Origin: Skermanella mucosa | Lineage (GTDB): Bacteria > Pseudomonadota > Alphaproteobacteria > Azospirillales > Azospirillaceae | Assembly (NCBI RefSeq): GCF_016765655.2 | Contig: NZ_CP086108.1 | Coordinates: forward strand, 282,501 to 346,500 | Direction: 5' to 3' | Length of the DNA stretch: 64,000 bases | Shown: positions 55,520 through 61,438 of the stretch, in pieces | Numbering within the stretch: position 1 is the first letter of the stretch | Layout of the letters: each line of letters begins with the position of its first letter | Notes under the pieces: model-generated | What the model was told of the DNA's origin: nothing | The model's input: only the letters and a program-made list of their open reading frames with translations | Databases searched by the model: none | Program-made: the position numbers and the translations under genes

Positions 55520-55587
55520 GCCACAGATTACGGCGATATCCTCAGATGATCCGGGCCGTATCTTTGTCCATCGCCGTAATCTGTGGC
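55520..55587. repeat. Perfect 18-bp inverted repeat (hairpin element 2)
   Basis: GCCACAGATTACGGCGAT (55520-55537) and its complement (55570-55587) around 32 bases. It starts with the same GGGATTTGGCCACAGAT as element 1, so it belongs to the same family. It ends 12 bases before the stop codon of the small gene at 55599 (read on the minus strand). Confidence 0.88.
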
Positions 55588-55598
55588 AAGAGCCTGGA

Positions 55599-55826
55599 TT
55601 ACGTTTGCGCCCCTCCCGCTATCCCGGACGGCGCCCGGCGGTCGATGGTGAAACGGGCGGTTTCCGGGTCGAAGCCTCGGCGGTCCATCTCGTCCACCGC
55701 TTCGCCCAGCATGTTGACGAGGTAGACCGCATCGTCGTCGGCCAGCGGCGCGCCGTCCGCGTCGAACACGCGCATGTCCTTCAGCCCGGCGTCGAACCGG
55801 GCTTCGTACCTTCCTGCTTGTGGCAT
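55599..55826 (-). CDS. Small conserved-looking hypothetical protein (75 aa)
   Basis: Begins MPQAGRYEARFDAGLKDMRV, then FDADGAPLADDDAVYLVNML and DEMDRRGFDPETARFTIDRR. Alternating strands and one helix suggest a compact fold; Pro and Arg placements look like a genuine protein. A family is not recognised. It is transcribed away from the TIR-NB-ARC gene and shares the gap with structured element B. Confidence 0.55.
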   Translation of the reverse strand: MPQAGRYEARFDAGLKDMRVFDADGAPLADDDAVYLVNMLGEAVDEMDRRGFDPETARFTIDRRAPSGIAGGAQT

Positions 55827-55913
55827 GATGCTTACCCCCGCGCCGCCGGACTGACGACGGTGGGAGCCCCCCGCCGCGGCGAACGAGGTCGCCGCGGCGG
55901 GGGTAACAATGAC

Positions 55914-56086
55914 CGGAGCGCGAACACTCCGTTTGTGCTAATCAATTGGGTAGCCATGGATGTGGTTCCTTGATCAAGAGGCATCTATGGTCAGGCCGGG
56001 CCTAGGAGTCCCCACTCTTTGGCTCGGCCGCCACGTCCGGGTGGTGTGGCGCGCGAATTTTGATCCGAATTCGCGCGCATGTCAAA
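55914..56086 (+). ncRNA. Conserved structured intergenic element, copy B
   Basis: Order of blocks as in copy A: hairpin CGGAG/CTCCG (55914-55931), TTGTGCTA (55933), TAGCCATGGAT (55951), ATGGTCAGGCCGG (55987), inner hairpin AGGAGT-CCCC-ACTCTT, TCGGCCGCC, GTGTGGCG (56044-56051), an 11-base perfect hairpin GCGCGCGAATT/AATTCGCGCGC (56049-56078), then ATGTCAA. TTGTGCTA to ATGGTCAGG is 54 bases against 53 in copy A. Different sequence but preserved pairing in the hairpins suggests a selected RNA structure. It lies 134 bases before the TIR-NB-ARC-TPR gene. Confidence 0.5.
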
Positions 56087-56219
56087 TTATGCGCATATTT
56101 CAGAATGTTTTCGCGCAATAATGCTCCCGACGCGGTTCCGCTGCTGCTATAATGCCCGCATCGGTTGATCTTGAAGGCTTGGCATCGTCGCTGCCGGCCG
56201 GTACCGGGCGGGGCGGGCG

Positions 56220-58808
56220 ATGGAATACGATATCTTCTTCAGCTACGCCTTCGCCGACCGCGACGCGGCTCTGCCGGTGATCCAGGCGCTGCGGGCGCGA
56301 AAACTCCGCGTTTTCAGCTTCGAAACGGAGATTCAAGAAGGCGAATCCATCCAGCGCCGGATCGTGGAGGATCTTGGCCGCGCCCGGATGATGGTGGCGT
56401 GGTATTCGGCGACTTACCCGACCAGCCGCGCCTGCCAATGGGAGCTGACTTCCGCCCTCATCGCCGCCCGGCACGAGTCACCCGACGGCCAGATGGTGGA
56501 GCGCCGAATCCTGGCGCTGAACCCGGAGGAAGATGTCGGCCATCTCCAGCCGGCCGACATTCTCGTGAAGAGGTTCGTCAATGCGCGGGGTGTCCGAGCG
56601 GACGAACTGGCCGGCCGGGTCGCTGACCGGCTGGCGGGGCTGACCGGCAACTTCGGGAGAATCAAAGCCTTCAGCGGCACGCACTGGCACGGCGGCAACC
56701 CGCGTGCCGGGTCCAACCGGTTCGTCGGCCGCTTTCCGGACATGTGGCGGATCGACAGTCACCTGTCGAAGAACAGGATCGCGCTGATCGCTGGCGCCAG
56801 TCCCAGCCTGATCCAGGTGCAGGGCATGGGCGGCATCGGCAAGACCCTGCTGGCGGAGGAATACGCCCGGCGCTTCGGCGCAGCCTATCCCGGCGGCATC
56901 TTCTGGCTCAATGCCGTCAAGGGGCAGGACCTGGGCGCGCAGCGGCAGGGCATTGCCGGAAACCTCGGCATCGCGGTCGCCGGCCTGGGGCCGCACGAGG
57001 TCGAGGGTGCGCTGAAGATCAAGCTTGCTGACCTGGACAGCTACCTGTGGATCGTGGACGACTTGCCGCCGGACGCTGGCATGGCCGACCTGAACGCCTG
57101 GAGAGCACCCACCGACAACGGCGCCACCCTGGTCACCACCCGCGGCACCGGGCTGGACGGGGCGGGCTTCGTCCACCGGCTGGGGCTGCTGTCGGGTACC
57201 GAAGCCCATGAGCTTCTGACCAGCCGCCGATCTGCGCGTAGCGATGACGAGCGGGCGGCGGCGCGGGAGATCCTGGCCCTGCTGGGCAACCATGCTCTGG
57301 CGGTCGATGTGGCGGGTGCCGCCGTCGCGATGCTGGGCTATGCGGCCTTCCGCGACCGGCTGCGCGATCCGGCGAAGGACGCGACGGAACTTGCCGCCGA
57401 ACTGGCCGGCGACCTGCCGACCGGCCATGCCCGGCAGATCGCGGCCACCCTGCTGGACAGCATCGACCGGCTGGACGCGGCGGGCCTGCGCTTCCTGCAC
57501 CTCGCCGCCCTGCTGGCCCCGGCGCCCATCCCCCTGTCCCTGGCCGCCGATGTCTTCGCCCGGCAGCCCGGCGGCGACGACGGCTTGGCCGAGGCCGCCC
57601 GCGCCGTCAAGGCGGCCGCGCGCGAAGCCCTGGCCGAACACATCCCGGGTGGGGAGGAGGATGCCGGCGACGCCGTGTCGGTCCATGTGCTGGTCAGCCG
57701 CACCCTGCGCTTCCACAGGGGCGATCCGCCGCCCGCGATGCGCGACGCCGCCGTGGCGGCGTTGAACGAGTCGATGGAGGAGGCCGGCGACATCCGCAAC
57801 CATGCCGCCTTACTGCCCCTGGTCCCCCACGCCCGCGCCCTGACCGGGGACCTGCCGGACGTCCCTACAGCCACGCTCCTGTCGTGGCTTGGACGGCTCA
57901 ATAATGAGCGGGGAGCCTACGCCGACGCGGAGGCGGACTACCGCCGAACAGTCGAGGCCAGGAAACGCCTGCTGGGCGCCGAGCATCCCGACACCCTGAC
58001 CAGCATGAACAATCTGGCCGAAACGCTCCGGGCACAGGGCGACCACGGCGGCGCCCGGACGTTCCAGGAGCAGGTGCTGGCGCTCCGCCGCCGGGTGCAG
58101 GGCGACGAGCATCCCCACACCCTGACCAGCATGAACAATCTGGCCGTAACGCTCGATGCACAGGGCGACCACGGCGGCGCCCGGGCGCTCCACGAGCAAG
58201 AACTGGCCATCTGCCGCCGGGTGCAGGGTGACGAGCATCCCGACACCCTGGCCAGCATGAACAATCTGGCCCTGACGCTCCAGGCACAGGGTGATCACGG
58301 CGGCGCCCGGGCGCTCCACGAGCAGGAATTGGCGCTCAGCCGCCGGGTGCTGGGCGAAGAGCATCCCGACACCCTGGCCAGCATGAACAATCTGGCCACA
58401 ACGCTCCGGGTACAGGGCGACCACGGCGGCGCCCGGGCGCTCCAGGAACAGGTGCTGGCGCTCTGCCGTCGGGTGCTGGGCGACGAGCATCCCAACACCC
58501 TGACCAGCATGAACAATCTGGCCCATACGCTCTGGGCACAGGGCGACCACGGCGGCGCCCGGGCGCTCGAAGAGCAGGTGCTGGCGCTCCGCCGCCGGGT
58601 GCTGGGCGACGAGCATCCCGACACATTGCTCAGCATGAACAATCTGGCCGAAACGCTCCGGACACAGGGCGAAGCTGACCGAGCAATGGCGCTGGTGGCC
58701 GAGGCATTGCCCATCGCACTGCGGAAATATGGTCCCGAGCCCGAAGTTTCGCAGTGTTTGATCGCCAGGGCCAAGCATCTCGGCCTGCCGATCCCGCCCC
58801 TGCCGTAG
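56220..58808 (+). CDS. TIR-NB-ARC-TPR STAND protein (bacterial NLR-like)
   Basis: 862 residues. The TIR domain (1-140) starts YDIFFSYAFADRDAAL; ATYPTSRACQWEL carries Glu75 at the position of the NADase catalytic Glu. The NB-ARC ATPase (about 165-400) has Walker A GMGGIGKT (202-209), Walker B YLWIVDD (275-281), ATLVTTR sensor (302-308) and LGNHALAVDVAGA as the GLPL-like motif. A winged-helix-like region follows (about 410-580), then six TPR units of 42 residues (about 585-820). Such proteins sense invaders through repeats and kill or arrest cells by cleaving NAD. A TATAAT lies at 56148-56153. No neighbouring defence gene, but accessory repeats surround it. Confidence 0.9.
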   Translation: MEYDIFFSYAFADRDAALPVIQALRARKLRVFSFETEIQEGESIQRRIVEDLGRARMMVAWYSATYPTSRACQWELTSALIAARHESPDGQMVERRILALNPEEDVGHLQPADILVKRFVNARGVRADELAGRVADRLAGLTGNFGRIKAFSGTHWHGGNPRAGSNRFVGRFPDMWRIDSHLSKNRIALIAGASPSLIQVQGMGGIGKTLLAEEYARRFGAAYPGGIFWLNAVKGQDLGAQRQGIAGNLGIAVAGLGPHEVEGALKIKLADLDSYLWIVDDLPPDAGMADLNAWRAPTDNGATLVTTRGTGLDGAGFVHRLGLLSGTEAHELLTSRRSARSDDERAAAREILALLGNHALAVDVAGAAVAMLGYAAFRDRLRDPAKDATELAAELAGDLPTGHARQIAATLLDSIDRLDAAGLRFLHLAALLAPAPIPLSLAADVFARQPGGDDGLAEAARAVKAAAREALAEHIPGGEEDAGDAVSVHVLVSRTLRFHRGDPPPAMRDAAVAALNESMEEAGDIRNHAALLPLVPHARALTGDLPDVPTATLLSWLGRLNNERGAYADAEADYRRTVEARKRLLGAEHPDTLTSMNNLAETLRAQGDHGGARTFQEQVLALRRRVQGDEHPHTLTSMNNLAVTLDAQGDHGGARALHEQELAICRRVQGDEHPDTLASMNNLALTLQAQGDHGGARALHEQELALSRRVLGEEHPDTLASMNNLATTLRVQGDHGGARALQEQVLALCRRVLGDEHPNTLTSMNNLAHTLWAQGDHGGARALEEQVLALRRRVLGDEHPDTLLSMNNLAETLRTQGEADRAMALVAEALPIALRKYGPEPEVSQCLIARAKHLGLPIPPLP
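57981..58680 (+). repeat. 126-bp tandem coding repeats (TPR array)
   Basis: The string ATGAACAATCTGG recurs exactly every 126 bases at 58005, 58131, 58257, 58383, 58509 and 58635. Each unit encodes EHPDTLTSMNNLAETL-like and GDHGGARALQEQVLALRRRV-like halves of a kinesin-light-chain type TPR. Sequence identity between units is very high, so the array is a recent expansion. Confidence 0.93.
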
Positions 58809-58870
58809 TCTACGTCGTCGCCTTGATCCTCCGATGGGATCAGCTATGCCAGCGTTCGGCATCGGCGATC

Positions 58871-58951
58871 CCGCCGCTTCGCCGCGCCGGGGTGAAGCGG
58901 CAGGCCGTCTGGACGCCGCCGCCGCCTCACCCCGGCGCGGCGAAGCGGCGG
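58871..58951. repeat. Perfect 25-bp inverted repeat between convergent genes
   Basis: CCGCCGCTTCGCCGCGCCGG and five more bases (58871-58895) are perfectly complementary to 58927-58951 with a 31-base spacer. The right arm starts with the stop codon of the GT32 gene (minus strand) and codes for its last eight residues. Likely bidirectional terminator for the TIR gene and GT32 operon. Confidence 0.85.
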
Positions 58952-59670
58952 GCGAGCGCCATCACCGGCTTGAGGGCGGCGTCGAGGGCGCGGCGCCAGG
59001 GGGACATCCAGGTCTGGCTCATGTGGTGGATGCCGTAGGAGCGGGAGGTGTCGGGGTCGATGGTGATGCGGCCGTTCACTTCCGCCGGGGTGCCGGGCTC
59101 GAAGTACCAGGAGGGGCAGACCAGGGTGTCGGCGTCGGCCTCCACGCCGCTGCGCCGGACGCAGTCGGTGAACAGGCGGGGTCCCGTGCTGTGCGCCATG
59201 AACAGGGCGTCGGCATCGACCAGGAGGTTCAGCGGCGAGCGCTTCGGGCGCTGGTGGTTGGACTTCAGCGCCTCGAACACCGTCTCCCAGAAGCGGTGGC
59301 CGGGCACGCTGCCGACGATGGCGTTGTTGTACCCCACGGTCCGCGACAGCAGCAGGCTTGGCCGTTCCACCAGCGTATCGATCGGCTTCAGGCTCTCGAT
59401 GTCGCTGTCCACATAGAGGCCGCCCAGCGTGTGCAGGATGAAGTAGCGCACCGCGTCGATGCGCTGGATGTTCAGCGGATAGCCGTCGTAGATCGGCAGG
59501 AACCAGGCGTGGTTTTCCGCCATGAAGGCGCGCATGGTGGTCTCGTTCCACAGGTGGAACGACCAGTCCGGGTGGTTGCGGCGCCAGCCGTCGCCGAAGG
59601 CGCGGAACTTGGCGGGCATCTGGTCCTCGCCCTGGTACCAGATCTGGTGGATGATGCGCGGGATGCTCAT
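58927..59670 (-). CDS. Glycosyltransferase family 32 (GT-A fold, DxD)
   Basis: 247 residues. IPRIIHQIWYQGEDQMPAKF at the start is the GT32 hallmark; DAVRYFILHTLGGLYVDSDI contains the DxD (DSD, 88-90) that binds the metal and sugar nucleotide. GIHHMSQTWM near the end is typical. It transfers a sugar to a polysaccharide or lipid head group. Its start overlaps the SDR stop by four bases (ATGA), so it is the second gene of that operon. Confidence 0.87.
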   Translation of the reverse strand: MSIPRIIHQIWYQGEDQMPAKFRAFGDGWRRNHPDWSFHLWNETTMRAFMAENHAWFLPIYDGYPLNIQRIDAVRYFILHTLGGLYVDSDIESLKPIDTLVERPSLLLSRTVGYNNAIVGSVPGHRFWETVFEALKSNHQRPKRSPLNLLVDADALFMAHSTGPRLFTDCVRRSGVEADADTLVCPSWYFEPGTPAEVNGRITIDPDTSRSYGIHHMSQTWMSPWRRALDAALKPVMALARRFAAPG

Positions 59671-60434
59671 GAATAGCTCGCCCCGCCGTCCACCTGGATG
59701 ACCCGGCCGGTGAAGAAGTCGCATTCCACGATGAAGCGCAGCGCCGCCCAGATCTCCTCCGGCCTGCCCATGCGGCCGAGGGGCACGTCGGCCACCATGC
59801 CGGCGCGCTCGTCGGGGTCCAGGGCCTGCGCCATGGGCGTGTCGATCAGCCCCGGCGCTATGCCGCCGACGCGGATGCCGTATTGCGCCAGTTCCAGCGC
59901 CCAGGTCCGCGTCGCGGCGTCCAGGCCGGCCTTGGCGGCGGCGTAGTTGCCCTGGCCCGGGTTGCCGGCCCCGGTGATCGAGGAGATGTTGACCACGAGG
60001 CCGGGGCTGACGCCGTTCTCCAGCATCTGCGAGACCACCTCCCGCGCCATCACGTAGCAGCCGGTCAGGTTGGTCTCGATCACCGACTTCCACTGGACGC
60101 TGGGCATCTTGCGGACGAAGCCGTCCTCCTCGCGCAGCGCCAGGACGCCGTCGCGCAGGATGCCGGCATTGTTGACCAGCAGGTTCGGCGTGCCGAGCCG
60201 GGCCGCCGTCTCGCCCAGGAAGCCGCGCACCGAGGCCTCCTGGGTCACGTCGAGCGCCATGGTCTCGACCCGGCCGGCGAGTCCCCGGGCCTCCTCCGCG
60301 AGGGTGCCCAGGCCGTCGGCCTGGATGTCGCCGGCCATCACCCGGGCGCCGGCGCGGGCCAGCTCCAGGGTGAAGCAGCGCCCCAGCCCCTGGGCGGCCC
60401 CGGTGACGACCGCGGTGACTGTGTCTATGCGCAT
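59667..60434 (-). CDS. SDR oxidoreductase, FabG-like
   Basis: 255 residues. TGAAQGLGR at 11-19, NNAGIL, catalytic Ser in NISSITG, YAAAK with Tyr and Lys, and the C-terminal VDGGASYS. Asp of AGDIQADG after the second strand favours NAD. It may act on the sugar nucleotide or lipid handled by the glycosyltransferase, or be a 3-oxoacyl-ACP reductase serving the adjacent NRPS region. A long in-frame upstream extension has no family support. Confidence 0.83.
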   Translation of the reverse strand: MRIDTVTAVVTGAAQGLGRCFTLELARAGARVMAGDIQADGLGTLAEEARGLAGRVETMALDVTQEASVRGFLGETAARLGTPNLLVNNAGILRDGVLALREEDGFVRKMPSVQWKSVIETNLTGCYVMAREVVSQMLENGVSPGLVVNISSITGAGNPGQGNYAAAKAGLDAATRTWALELAQYGIRVGGIAPGLIDTPMAQALDPDERAGMVADVPLGRMGRPEEIWAALRFIVECDFFTGRVIQVDGGASYS

Positions 60435-60523
60435 GACCTGTTCTTTCGTCTCGGGGGCTTTGGCGATGCGGAGGCGGCGGCGTACCGCCTCCGCAATCTC
60501 GACGGGGCGAAGTGAAAACCGAA

Positions 60524-61309
60524 TTAAGACGGCAAGGGCTGCCTGTAGGCTGCGTCGAAGCGGTCGCCGTTCCGTAGGCGTTCGATCAGCGCCAGGAGGC
60601 CGGCACGTCCATTCCGCGCCAGCCATCCGCGAACCTCATGGCCGACCATCGGGTAAACGACCATCGGATGATCCGGATTGCCTTCGATGGCGGCTTGAAC
60701 GTCGCCGTACCGGACGACGGCACGACTCCAGTCGCCGTTCGACATCAACTCGGTCAACTCAGGCCGTGGCAACGCGCGTCGCTCCACCGTCCGCCAAACT
60801 TCTTCGGAATGCATCGGCTCGCCGCTTACGGCCACGGCCAGTCCTTCATCGAACCATGATGGCAGATCTCCCAGAACCCAGCGCGTGAGCCAGCCCAGCC
60901 GGGCACTCAGTTCGGTATGCGACCACTCGTGACTGACCATGTGAACCGTGGAGCCACGGGGGGAAAGCAACATCCGATCTCCGAAGGCCAGCGCCCGCTG
61001 TCGGCCGCCGCCGAAGCTTTCGAAACAGCTCTGCGTCGAGCAGGCCACTATGTCCGGCGTGGAAACAGCAGCTCCATAGACTTCGGCGATCCGGCTTCTT
61101 GCTTCGGCGACATTGGTGACGAGTGCGCGTCGCACTTCGTCCGACATGGAGCTGTCGACGTAGATGCCCTCGGCGATTCGTTCCATGCCGAACAGCTCGG
61201 GGTTGAGAGCCTTGGCATAGCCTACCGCCGAGCATCCGCCGAGCCCGCCGATGAACAGCATCAGGAGAGACGACAGCCGCAGAAAGCCTCGGAGCCGGTT
61301 GTGCCTCAT
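60524..61309 (-). CDS. Lipoprotein with a gluzincin-type metalloprotease motif
   Basis: 261 residues. A lipobox LGGC places Cys26 as the lipidated residue, so it is an outer- or inner-membrane-anchored periplasmic protein. HEWSH (127-131) is an HExxH zinc site and the DEGLAV segment supplies Glu155 as third ligand, as in peptidase MA-like proteins. Two Cys residues at 90 and 95 (VACSTQSCF) may form a disulfide. It precedes an NRPS end and could be unrelated or a tailoring or maturation peptidase. Confidence 0.75.
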   Translation of the reverse strand: MRHNRLRGFLRLSSLLMLFIGGLGGCSAVGYAKALNPELFGMERIAEGIYVDSSMSDEVRRALVTNVAEARSRIAEVYGAAVSTPDIVACSTQSCFESFGGGRQRALAFGDRMLLSPRGSTVHMVSHEWSHTELSARLGWLTRWVLGDLPSWFDEGLAVAVSGEPMHSEEVWRTVERRALPRPELTELMSNGDWSRAVVRYGDVQAAIEGNPDHPMVVYPMVGHEVRGWLARNGRAGLLALIERLRNGDRFDAAYRQPLPS

Positions 61310-61438
61310 TCATTCCCGCCATATCTCGATCGGCTCGGTAGGCCAAGTTAATCGCCATGATCACGTTCCGGGTAGCGTTGCGATGCCGCAGCACGGGTAT
61401 TCGATGGGAGACTTTCGCTTGACGGATGATCGGCCGGC

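Noticed and set aside
57981-58680. CRISPR-like periodic repeats
   Set aside because: The period is 126 bp, there are no unique spacers, and the units form an in-frame TPR array.
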